From positions 1-15,233 of the forward strand of contig DATIFQ010000210.1 of the NCBI GenBank assembly GCA_035455185.1: a stretch of 15,233 nt of DNA. Direction: 5' to 3'. Made by a program: the position numbers and the translations under genes. Below are positions 1 through 6,378 of the stretch, in pieces. This stretch comes from JAEHDI01 sp035455185. Its GTDB lineage: Bacteria > Acidobacteriota > Terriglobia > Bryobacterales > Bryobacteraceae. The notes below the pieces were generated by a model. That model saw only the letters and a program-made list of their open reading frames with translations, did not search any database and was not told where the DNA came from. Every line of letters starts with the position of its first letter. Position 1 is the stretch's first letter.

Positions 1-823
1 GACCTGCCTCGTGCCGTTCGCCTCGACACGGCTACGCGCAGCCGCAGGTTTCGGCGGAGAAGACCATACACCGGGCACGTTCGGCTTTCTGACGTGGGGT
101 GGTGATGGCGGCGCCACGGCGGCGGAGAACACGCTGCTCACAGTGCTCGGCGGGTGCTTCTGCGCGGGTTGTGAGGCCGCAGCCCGTAAGGATGGTCTTG
201 ATCTCAAGGCGGTGCGCCGGGCGCTCAGGCCACTCGCGGACATGCTCGATCACGCCGGTCCCGCGGAAACACACCGATTGGCGCTGCTGCGCGCGTCGAA
301 TACTACCCCCACCGCGCTCCTCTTGCGGCATCCCGAGCTGTTTGAGTGGATGAAGTTCCGCTGTACGTCGATCACCCGGCTCTTCGCGGACGCACACGCG
401 GCTGTGCGCGCGATCAACCCGAAGATCGACCTGCGGCTGAACGCGTACATCAGCCGAAACCCGGAACTCAGCGGAATCGACCTTGCTTCCCTGAAACACC
501 ACCTGGGATCGGTGCGTTCCAGTGACTACTCGGAGCAGTCCGGAATGGCATCACAGTTGGAGCACAAGCGGCAGTTCCTGCTGAGCATCCGTGAGGCAGT
601 GGGCGACGAGATGCACTTCCTGTCGGCGATCGGCATCCGTCCGAAGGCGACACCCGAACTGATCCGCCAGGGTGTCCAGATTTCGTCGGAGTGCGGAGCC
701 GACGGGCTCTCACTCGGGCACTACGATGGCGCCCCCCTGCGGAACCTGGATGCAATCCGCGAGGGCATGGCGGCAGCGGACGTGGTGATGCGAGCGGGGA
801 GGATACACAAGGCACTTTTGTAG
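1..823 (+). CDS. Uncharacterised TIM-barrel/glycosidase-like protein, 5'-truncated
   Basis: The reading frame is open from base 2 to a TAG at 821-823, so this is the C-terminal part (about 273 residues) of a gene that begins outside the window. The GTG at 11 is only an internal candidate start. Counting from that GTG, a cluster C49-x-C51-x2-C54 followed by a helix and a G-L-D turn resembles the cysteine zinc site of GH42-like beta-galactosidases and of several uncharacterised TIM-barrel proteins of acidobacteria and planctomycetes. The C-terminal stretch alternates hydrophobic strands with helices and ends in a G-A-D-G-L-S-L-G-H-Y motif, typical of the last strands of a TIM barrel. I cannot name a substrate or identify catalytic acids with confidence. 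It lies 73 bases upstream of the methyltransferase-like gene on the same strand, so co-transcription is possible. The protein could equally be a non-enzymatic or isomerase-like barrel. Confidence 0.7.
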   Translation, partial: TCLVPFASTRLRAAAGFGGEDHTPGTFGFLTWGGDGGATAAENTLLTVLGGCFCAGCEAAARKDGLDLKAVRRALRPLADMLDHAGPAETHRLALLRASNTTPTALLLRHPELFEWMKFRCTSITRLFADAHAAVRAINPKIDLRLNAYISRNPELSGIDLASLKHHLGSVRSSDYSEQSGMASQLEHKRQFLLSIREAVGDEMHFLSAIGIRPKATPELIRQGVQISSECGADGLSLGHYDGAPLRNLDAIREGMAAADVVMRAGRIHKALL

Positions 824-896
824 TACTCTTGCTTGCATGGGCGAGCCAGGCGAATGCCGGTTTGCTAAGTCGACGAGATCCGGGAGAAAACGAACC

Positions 897-1448
897 ATGC
901 GTGTTGTGAAGATATTCGCACCCCTCGTGTGCCTTTTCAGCCTGTTAGCGCTGCCGCTGGCGGCGCAGTGGGAAGAGTCGGGCGACGTGCCGTACGTACC
1001 GACGCCCCCCGAGGTTGTGGAGGCGATGCTGAAGCTTGGGAGCGTCAAGAAAACCGACGTCGTTTACGACCTCGGCTGCGGCGACGGACGCATTGTCGTA
1101 ATGGCGGCGCAGAAGTTTGGCGCGCGAGCGGTTGGGGTGGATATCAACCCGGAGCGCATCAAGGAAGCCCAGGCAAACGCGAAAGAGGCCGGCGTCACCG
1201 GGCGCGTGGAGTTCCGGCAGGGCAGCTTCTTTGACGCCGACATCAAGGATGCGACCGTTGTCACTTTGTATTTGTTGTCGAGCATCAATCTGAAGTTGCG
1301 ACCGAAGCTCCTGAAGGAGTTGAAGCCGGGCACGCGGATCGTTTCGCACAGCTTCGACATGGGCGACTGGAAACCCGACAAGGAGATCGAAGTCAGCGGG
1401 CGGAGAATTTACCTCTGGCACGTTCCGGCCAACGCGGGCTCTCACTAG
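897..1448 (+). CDS. Exported class I SAM-dependent methyltransferase-like protein
   Basis: I chose the ATG at 897 because GGGAG lies 10 bases upstream (882-886) and because it opens directly into a signal peptide. An in-frame ATG at 837 would add 20 polar residues. The 183-residue product has a basic start, a hydrophobic core and a small-residue cleavage region near residues 20-23 (L-A-A-Q). The Rossmann methyltransferase motif I (D-L-G-C-G-D-G-R) is at about residues 58-65 and the acidic strand-2 end (V-D-I-N) at about 81-84. The segment before motif I (Y-V-P-T-P-P-E-V-V) resembles the FAM173/ATPSC-KMT-like lysine methyltransferase group and similar acidobacterial proteins. What is odd is the export signal, because SAM is a cytoplasmic cofactor. 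The hydrophobic N-terminus could instead anchor the protein with the domain facing the cytoplasm. The DUF1080 gene follows after 4 bases, suggesting one transcript. The target is unknown. Confidence 0.85.
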   Translation: MRVVKIFAPLVCLFSLLALPLAAQWEESGDVPYVPTPPEVVEAMLKLGSVKKTDVVYDLGCGDGRIVVMAAQKFGARAVGVDINPERIKEAQANAKEAGVTGRVEFRQGSFFDADIKDATVVTLYLLSSINLKLRPKLLKELKPGTRIVSHSFDMGDWKPDKEIEVSGRRIYLWHVPANAGSH

Positions 1449-1452
1449 CCCT

Positions 1453-2184
1453 ATGACTGCGGACTCAGGGTTCTGCACGCTCCGCATTGTCATTGCCGGA
1501 GCGGCGGCGATCATCGTTTCAGCCTGCTTTGGGCAGAAGCCGGATGCTCAGCCGAGAGAAATCAACCCGGGTGGGCCCGGAAAAGCGCCTTCCGATGCGG
1601 TGGTCCTGTTCGACGGCAAGGACATGTCCCACTGGACCACTCGCGACGGAAAACCGGCACGGTGCCAGGTTCAGAGCGGAGATATGGTCTGCCTGACGGG
1701 CGTCGGGGACATCTACAGCCGGGAGAAGTTCCGCAGCGCGCAGATCCATCTGGAATTCGCCGTCCCTTTCATGCCGGAGCAGAAAGATCAAATGCGCGGG
1801 AACAGCGGGGTGTATCTGCACGGCAAGTATGAAATCCAGATTCTCGATTCCTACCACAACCCAACGTATGCGGTTGGCGCTTGCGGCGCGCTTTACGGCC
1901 AGTCGCCGCCGCTGGTGAACGCGAGCCGGCCACCGGGGCAGTGGCAGTCTTACGACATCGTGTTCCATGCCCCACGGTGCGATGGAGCCGGAAAGATGAT
2001 GTCTCCAGCCACGGTCACCGTGCTCCAAAATGGAGTGCTAGTGCAAGACCACGTGAAGCTCGAGAACAGTACAGGCTGCGGCGAGGAAGGGCCGCTGATG
2101 CTACAGGATCACAGCGGATTTCCCGGCGCGCCACAGACGTCTATGAAATTCCGAAACATCTGGCTCCGGCGGCTCGATGAGTAA
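1453..2184 (+). CDS. Exported DUF1080 protein (3-keto-disaccharide hydrolase-like)
   Basis: The 243-residue product matches the DUF1080/3-keto-disaccharide hydrolase family (Pfam PF06439 as I remember it), a jelly-roll fold of the concanavalin type. Recognisable elements are the opening V-V-L-F-D-G-K-D-M-S-H-W (about residues 50-61), the central G-N-S-G-V-Y-L-H-G-K-Y-E-I-Q-I-L-D-S (about 116-133) and the closing R-N-I-W-L-R-R. Family members are secreted and are thought to act on oxidised glycosides or to bind glycans, so the exact reaction here is an inference. The N-terminus has a hydrophobic segment ending V-S-A-C (C25), which fits a lipobox, so it may be a lipoprotein; ordinary signal peptidase cleavage is the alternative. 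There is no clear ribosome binding site before the ATG. It starts 4 bases after the methyltransferase stop codon, so translational coupling is likely. A palindrome follows directly after the TAA. Confidence 0.9.
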   Translation: MTADSGFCTLRIVIAGAAAIIVSACFGQKPDAQPREINPGGPGKAPSDAVVLFDGKDMSHWTTRDGKPARCQVQSGDMVCLTGVGDIYSREKFRSAQIHLEFAVPFMPEQKDQMRGNSGVYLHGKYEIQILDSYHNPTYAVGACGALYGQSPPLVNASRPPGQWQSYDIVFHAPRCDGAGKMMSPATVTVLQNGVLVQDHVKLENSTGCGEEGPLMLQDHSGFPGAPQTSMKFRNIWLRRLDE

Positions 2185-2208
2185 AGGCACGGGCTGGAGC
2201 CCGTGCCT
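2185..2208. terminator. Perfect 10-bp palindrome between convergent genes (candidate bidirectional terminator or REP-like element)
   Basis: AGGCACGGGC and GCCCGTGCCT form a perfect 10-bp stem around the 4-base loop TGGA. It begins on the base after the TAA of the DUF1080 gene and ends 8 bases before the stop of the convergent PEGA-like gene. The position fits a terminator serving both strands, but neither side has a T-tract, so it is not a classical intrinsic terminator. Palindromes of the form GGCACGGGCT-nn-AGCCCGTGCC are, as I recall, dispersed in many acidobacterial and planctomycete genomes, so a REP-like repeat is the other reading. Confidence 0.6.
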
Positions 2209-2216
2209 CGTGTGAG

Positions 2217-2768
2217 TTACTCGCGGGGAATCTTGATTTTCGTCGTTTTGCCGGCCACAATCTCGATGGTCTCATTGATCTCGCCGTACATGGGTGACGA
2301 GCAACGAAGCTCGTATTTTCCAGGGGGCAGCAACAGACCCGTGCCGACATGGTTCATCTCTTCAAGGTGCCCGACGAAGCGGCCATTCAGGTAGACGGCG
2401 GAAGTATCCCCAACAACCATCGACATGAACGTATCCGGCTTGCCTCGCCCGAATTTCAGAGTGCCGAAGGGTCCCTTCGGTTCGGGCAGCTTCGTGAGTT
2501 TGTACTTGAGGTCGGTGACCTCACCGGCCTTGACGGTCACTGTGGTCTTGAAATCCTCGTAGCGGGGATCCTGAAGAACGACTTCATGGGTCCCTTCTTC
2601 GACCTGATACTTCACCGCGAACGAGTAGCGGACGGCGGGTCCGAGGTACTTGCCATCCACGAACAAGCCGGCGTCACCGGGTTTTCCGTGGGCCTTTAAA
2701 GTGCCAGTCGCGGCTGTGGCCGGCAGGACCAAGGCCAGACAAAAAACTGCCAGAATGATCTGCTTCAT
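2217..2768 (-). CDS. Exported protein with two PEGA-like domains
   Basis: This is a 183-residue protein with a clear signal peptide: M-K at the start, a hydrophobic core, and an A-T-A-A cleavage region near residue 20. The mature part holds two similar beta units, at about residues 22-92 and 101-181. Each has a hydrophobic strand, a V-D-G-K-Y-L-G or Y-L-N-G-R-F-V-G hairpin, a P-G-K-Y or E-G-T-H turn, and a final strand rich in V, T and K. This is the pattern of PEGA domains, which are carbohydrate- or surface-associated beta domains found beside peptidases, kinases and surface proteins. No catalytic motif is visible, so a binding or structural role in the periplasm is an inference. GGAGG (2781-2785 on the complementary strand) lies 12 bases before the ATG, a slightly long spacing. 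It is 115 bases downstream of xylulokinase on the same strand. Confidence 0.8.
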   Translation of the reverse strand: MKQIILAVFCLALVLPATAATGTLKAHGKPGDAGLFVDGKYLGPAVRYSFAVKYQVEEGTHEVVLQDPRYEDFKTTVTVKAGEVTDLKYKLTKLPEPKGPFGTLKFGRGKPDTFMSMVVGDTSAVYLNGRFVGHLEEMNHVGTGLLLPPGKYELRCSSPMYGEINETIEIVAGKTTKIKIPRE

Positions 2769-2883
2769 CTATTTTGTTTTCCTCCACATCTGACGTTTTG
2801 GATTACAGCGGATCGCCATTACCTTTACTATGATGCCATTAGACGCACGCCGGTTGCACCAACATACATCCTGCCGCCAGATG

Positions 2884-4380
2884 CTATCGCAGGTTCTCGA
2901 TCAGACCATAGATCGGCCGCAGCGTTGGATAGAGCGTCCGGTAGACCTCGTGACCGCGACGGTAGAGCTGAGACTCGTGCGGCCTCGGCAGGACCGACTC
3001 GACCTCGCGGATGACTGCCCGGCAGGCTTCGGGCACCGAGCTGTAAGCGCCTGTACCTGTCATCGCGAGGATCGCCGCGCCATAGGCCGAGCCTTCCTGT
3101 GAGGCTAGCGTTACCACTCGTTTACCGAAGGTGTCAGCCAACAACTGCCGCCAGAACGGGCTCCGTGCGCCGCCGCCCGAAGCGCGGACGGACTCCACGG
3201 CTACGCCACATTGCTCGATGACGTCAAGGCAGTCCTTCTGGCTGTAAGAGACTCCTTCGAGTAGCGAGCGAATCAGGTCGGCGCGGGTGTGTTTCGCGGT
3301 GATACCGATCCAGCCGCCGCGAGCGGTGGAATCGAGGTGCGGCGTGCGTTCGCCCATCATGTACGGCAGCCAGAACAGCCCATGGGAACCGGCGCCCGCC
3401 CCGGCGGCTTCGGCCGTGAGCGCGTCGTACTCGGCGCCCGGTGCGAACTGGTTGCGGAACCACTGGAGGCTCAGACCCGCGCCCTGTGTGACGCCCATGA
3501 CGTGCCAAGCGCCCTTGACGGCATGACAGAAGGTGTGGACACGGCCCTGCGGGTCGTAGGTGGCCTTCTCCATGTGCGCGAAGACGACGCCAGAGGTGCC
3601 GAGCGTGCAGGACACGATGCCTGGTTCGACGATACCGTTGCCGATGGCGCTCGACGCCTGGTCGCCGCCGCCACCCGCCACGGGCGTACCCTCGATCAGG
3701 CCGGTAAGGGCTGCCGCCTCGGCTGTGACCTGGCCGGTGATCTCACTCGATTCGTAAACCTTCGGCAGGATCGCGCGGTCGACGCCGAGCCGGTCGGCCA
3801 TCTGGTTCGACCAACGACGCATTACGACGTCGAACAGAGCTGTGCCGGAGGCATCGGACACCTCGGTAGCGTACTCACCCGTGAGCTGGAAGCGGACGTA
3901 ATCCTTCGGCAGGAGCATCTTGCGGACGCGCGCAAAAGCTGCCGGTTCGTTGTCGCGAACCCACAGCAGCTTAGGCAGGGTGAAGCCGGTCAGCACCGGG
4001 TTGGCGGTAAATGCAACGACGTTACTCCGGCCGATGCGCTGATTGATGAAGTCCACCTGCGCTTGGCTACGCTGGTCGCACCAGATGAGGGCCGGACGGA
4101 TGACGGCGTTACTTTCGTCAAGCAGCACCAGGCCGTGCATCTGGCCGGACAGGCCCACACCCTTGATGTTCTTGCCTGAGACCTTGGCCTCAGCCATCAC
4201 GCCTTGGATCGCCTTCCGGGCGGCGTCCCACCAGTCTTCCGGGCGCTGCTCCGCCCAGAGCGGTTTCTCCATGCGCATATCTTCGTGCGGCGCGGTGAAC
4301 CCGGCCTTCACCTTGCCCTTCTCGTCCACCAGGAGCGCGCGGCTTCCGCCGGTACCGATGTCGATGCCCAACCAGTACAT
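2884..4380 (-). CDS. xylB: Xylulokinase (D-xylulose + ATP to D-xylulose 5-phosphate)
   Basis: This is a cytoplasmic FGGY-family sugar kinase that feeds D-xylulose into the pentose phosphate pathway. The 498-residue product follows E. coli XylB closely. It has the N-terminal phosphate loop G-I-D-I-G-T-G, then W-A-E-Q-x-P-E-D-W-W, the substrate motif S-G-Q-M-H-G, and P-A-L-I-W-C-D-Q-R. Further on are L-L-P-K-D-Y-V-R, the catalytic aspartate in G-G-G-D-Q (about residue 240), the ATP-site motif L-G-T-S-G-V, and the C-terminal G-E-R-T-P-H and G-G-G-A-R-S-x-F-W-R. The ATG at 4380 is preferred: AGGA at 4392-4389 lies 8 bases upstream, and the protein then begins M-Y-W-L-G-I-D as in E. coli. An ATG at 4395 would add five residues and overlap the ROK gene stop as ATGA, with a poor ribosome site. 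Either way, coupling to the upstream ROK kinase is likely. Confidence 0.95.
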   Translation of the reverse strand: MYWLGIDIGTGGSRALLVDEKGKVKAGFTAPHEDMRMEKPLWAEQRPEDWWDAARKAIQGVMAEAKVSGKNIKGVGLSGQMHGLVLLDESNAVIRPALIWCDQRSQAQVDFINQRIGRSNVVAFTANPVLTGFTLPKLLWVRDNEPAAFARVRKMLLPKDYVRFQLTGEYATEVSDASGTALFDVVMRRWSNQMADRLGVDRAILPKVYESSEITGQVTAEAAALTGLIEGTPVAGGGGDQASSAIGNGIVEPGIVSCTLGTSGVVFAHMEKATYDPQGRVHTFCHAVKGAWHVMGVTQGAGLSLQWFRNQFAPGAEYDALTAEAAGAGAGSHGLFWLPYMMGERTPHLDSTARGGWIGITAKHTRADLIRSLLEGVSYSQKDCLDVIEQCGVAVESVRASGGGARSPFWRQLLADTFGKRVVTLASQEGSAYGAAILAMTGTGAYSSVPEACRAVIREVESVLPRPHESQLYRRGHEVYRTLYPTLRPIYGLIENLR

Positions 4381-4388
4381 AGATGAAG

Positions 4389-4392
4389 TCCT
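4389..4392 (-). promoter_or_regulatory. Ribosome binding site deciding the xylB start
   Basis: AGGA on the minus strand is 8 bases before the ATG at 4380. It favours that start over the ATG at 4395, which overlaps the preceding stop codon and has no good Shine-Dalgarno sequence. Confidence 0.6.
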
Positions 4393-5333
4393 CATGATTG
4401 CTTACTTTTACAAGCTTGATCTTTCGCCTGGAACGGAAGGTAGGCCGCGCCGAACAGTCCCGCTTCGTTGCCGAGGATGGCCTTCTCGATCCGGGTTCGG
4501 GTTTTCTTATACGTGAACGAACGCGTCTCCAGCTCGCGAAACATCGTAGGTGCAAAGTAGTCCCACGCCGGTAAGACCCCTCCGCTCAGCAGATACAGGG
4601 GAAAATTAAAGATATTGACGAGGTTTGCCAGAGCGATTCCGAGGGCGCTTCCCATGCTCTCGAACACCCGCTGCGCGCTCTCATTGCCCTCCACCGCAAG
4701 CCGGTAGACACCCTCGGAGGTGATGTTGTCGCCGAGGCCGAGCATCCGTGCGGTGGCGACGACAGCCGTGGCCGAGGCGTGTTTTTCGAGGCAGCCACGG
4801 TTCCCGCAACCGCATGGGTTGCCTGCCGGATTCACGGTGATGTGGCCGACTTCCCCAGCCATACCCACGAAGCCGTGGAGCACCTTTCCGCCCGATATGA
4901 CACCTCCGCCAATGCCAGTCCCCAGGGTCAGCAAGACCAGGTCATTCACACCCCTTCCGGCTCCCATCCACTTCTCGCCGAGGGCGGCGGCGTTGGCGTC
5001 GTTCTCGAGTATGACCGGGGCGTGCAGCCGGCTCTCGATTTCGTCCCTGACCGGGAAGTCCTCGAAGCCGGGAAGGTTCGGGGATCCGACGACGAGTCCC
5101 TTTTCGATGACAATGAACCCAGGGACCCCGATGCCGGCGCCGACCAAACCGTCCGCGCCGAGCCGGTCGCGAAGCTTAACGATGGAGGCGACGATGTCGT
5201 CAATGACGGCCTCGCGGCCGGCCGAGAGCTTTGTTCCGCCAGAGGTTTTCCGGAGCACATTGCCGTCCCGGTCAATGGCTGCGGCGCGCAGATTGGTGCC
5301 GCCGAGGTCCACTCCAATCGAAAATTCGGCCAT
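4392..5333 (-). CDS. ROK-family sugar kinase, probable glucokinase
   Basis: This 313-residue cytoplasmic kinase probably phosphorylates glucose with ATP. Visible elements are the phosphate motif D-L-G-G-T-N (residues 9-14), the catalytic base in E-N-D-A-N-A-A-A-L-G-E (D112), and the adenosine-side L-G-T-G-I-G-G-G (about 137-144). The ROK sugar and zinc region follows, with E161-V-G-H164 and the cysteine signature C174-G-C-G-N-R-G-C181. The E-x-G-H plus C-G-C-G-N-x-G-C-x-E arrangement is that of ROK glucokinases of the GlkA type. Fructokinase or N-acetyl-hexosamine kinase activity cannot be excluded. The ATG at 5333 is the only reasonable start, since an in-frame TGA lies four codons upstream. 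No Shine-Dalgarno sequence precedes it, and a strong extended -10 box ends 8 bases upstream, so the message may be leaderless. xylB follows 11 bases downstream. Confidence 0.93.
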   Translation of the reverse strand: MAEFSIGVDLGGTNLRAAAIDRDGNVLRKTSGGTKLSAGREAVIDDIVASIVKLRDRLGADGLVGAGIGVPGFIVIEKGLVVGSPNLPGFEDFPVRDEIESRLHAPVILENDANAAALGEKWMGAGRGVNDLVLLTLGTGIGGGVISGGKVLHGFVGMAGEVGHITVNPAGNPCGCGNRGCLEKHASATAVVATARMLGLGDNITSEGVYRLAVEGNESAQRVFESMGSALGIALANLVNIFNFPLYLLSGGVLPAWDYFAPTMFRELETRSFTYKKTRTRIEKAILGNEAGLFGAAYLPFQAKDQACKSKQS

Positions 5334-5341
5334 GAGATGGC

Positions 5342-5350
5342 ATCATAACA
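5342..5350 (-). promoter_or_regulatory. Extended -10 promoter for the ROK kinase/xylB operon, possibly leaderless
   Basis: The minus strand reads TGTTATGAT: a TG, one base, then TATGAT, which matches TATAAT at five of six positions. The hexamer ends 8 bases before the ATG at 5333, so transcription would begin at or next to the start codon. No good -35 is seen, which is tolerated with an extended -10. The lack of a ribosome binding site before this ATG agrees with a leaderless message. Confidence 0.45.
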
Positions 5351-5393
5351 GATACGCCGGTACGGATTAGCGGCGGGCACTTCTGGAGGTTCC

Positions 5394-6356
5394 ATGGGCA
5401 CGGTGCATGTGGTTTTTGGCGCGGCGGGTGGTCTCGGGGCCGCCATTGTTCGAAAGCTGACCGCGGGCGGTGAACCGGTTCGCGCCGTGGTAAGGGATGC
5501 AGGAAAAGCGAAGCGGTTGTTTGCCGAGCCGGTGGAGGTTGTGGCCGCGGACGCACGGGACGCCCTGAGCACCCGGCTTGCCTGCCGGGGCGCATCCGTG
5601 GTCTACCACTGCGTCAACGTGCCGTACAACCTCTGGCGGGAGGTGCTGCCGGCGGTCACGGACAACATTCTGGAAGGGGCGCGGTACGAGGAGGCCCGGC
5701 TGGTGTTCTCCGGGAACGTCTACGGGTACGGCTACTTCGACAAACTTCCGGTAACCGAGAATCATCCGCGGGCGGCGCTCACTCGCAAAGGTAGTCTTCG
5801 CAATGAATTGGAAGACAAACTGCTTGAGGCGCACCAGGCAGGCGACGTACAAGTTGTGATCCCGCGAATGCCGGACTTCTATGGCCCGAACGTGACCAAC
5901 AAGCTGTACGGGGGCTTGTTCGAGGCTGCGCTTGCGGGCAAGCGCGCCACGTGGCTCGGAAATGCAGAGCTGCCGCACGACCTGGTGTTTATCGACGACG
6001 CGGCGGCTGCCTGTGTCTTGCTGGCGGCAACCGGCAGCGCATACGGGCAGGCGTGGCACATCACCAGCCCAGAAACCCTGACCGGCCGCGAGTTCCTGCG
6101 CCTGATTTACCGGACGGCGGGTGCGTCTTTGAGGGTGTTCGTGGCTGACCGCTTCCTGCTCCGGCTCGGCGGGCTGTTCGACCCGGTGGCTCGGGAGCTC
6201 ATCGAAATCCTGTATCTGTTCGAGCAACCCCAAGTGCTCGACGGGACGAAGTTCCAGCAAGCCTTCCCGGAATTCCGGTACACGCCGCACGCGGAGGCGG
6301 TGCGGAGGACGCTGGAGTGGTTCCGGGGGCGGACGACCGACAGATCCGGCCACTGA
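5394..6356 (+). CDS. Atypical extended SDR, NAD(P)-dependent epimerase/dehydratase-like
   Basis: This 320-residue protein begins with a strand and the dinucleotide-binding loop G9-A-A-G-G-L-G15, as in extended short-chain dehydrogenases acting on nucleotide sugars or related substrates. V-V-Y-H-C-V-N (about 69-75), L-V-F-S-G-N-V-Y-G (about 103-111) and the later P-R-M-P-D-F-Y-G-P (about 157-165) follow the family order. The catalytic Y-x-x-x-K is missing: at the expected place the sequence reads K132-G-S-L-R136, and Y110 or Y112 are the nearest tyrosines. The protein may therefore bind a cofactor without the usual chemistry, or belong to an atypical SDR subgroup. The substrate is unknown. GGAGG at 5385-5389 is 4 bases from the ATG. 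It is divergent from the ROK kinase (60-base gap) and convergent with the next gene (22-base gap). Confidence 0.85.
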   Translation: MGTVHVVFGAAGGLGAAIVRKLTAGGEPVRAVVRDAGKAKRLFAEPVEVVAADARDALSTRLACRGASVVYHCVNVPYNLWREVLPAVTDNILEGARYEEARLVFSGNVYGYGYFDKLPVTENHPRAALTRKGSLRNELEDKLLEAHQAGDVQVVIPRMPDFYGPNVTNKLYGGLFEAALAGKRATWLGNAELPHDLVFIDDAAAACVLLAATGSAYGQAWHITSPETLTGREFLRLIYRTAGASLRVFVADRFLLRLGGLFDPVARELIEILYLFEQPQVLDGTKFQQAFPEFRYTPHAEAVRRTLEWFRGRTTDRSGH

Positions 6357-6378
6357 CGTTCGCGGTTCCTTCAGCGCA

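Noticed and set aside
837..896. Upstream ATG extension of the methyltransferase-like gene
   Set aside because: The ATG at 897 has a well-spaced GGGAG and begins a signal peptide directly. The extension adds 20 polar residues that would bury the signal.
2769..2883. Possible promoter for the PEGA-like gene (TGTAAT at 2807-2802 on the minus strand)
   Set aside because: The match lacks the second A of the -10 and has no plausible -35, so it is no better than chance.
3289..4179. Plus-strand open frame of 296 codons inside xylB
   Set aside because: The opposite strand encodes every conserved xylulokinase motif, and this frame shows no domain or good ribosome site.
6357..6378. Possible terminator between the convergent SDR and hypothetical genes
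   Set aside because: The 22-base gap holds no stable inverted repeat and no T-tract.
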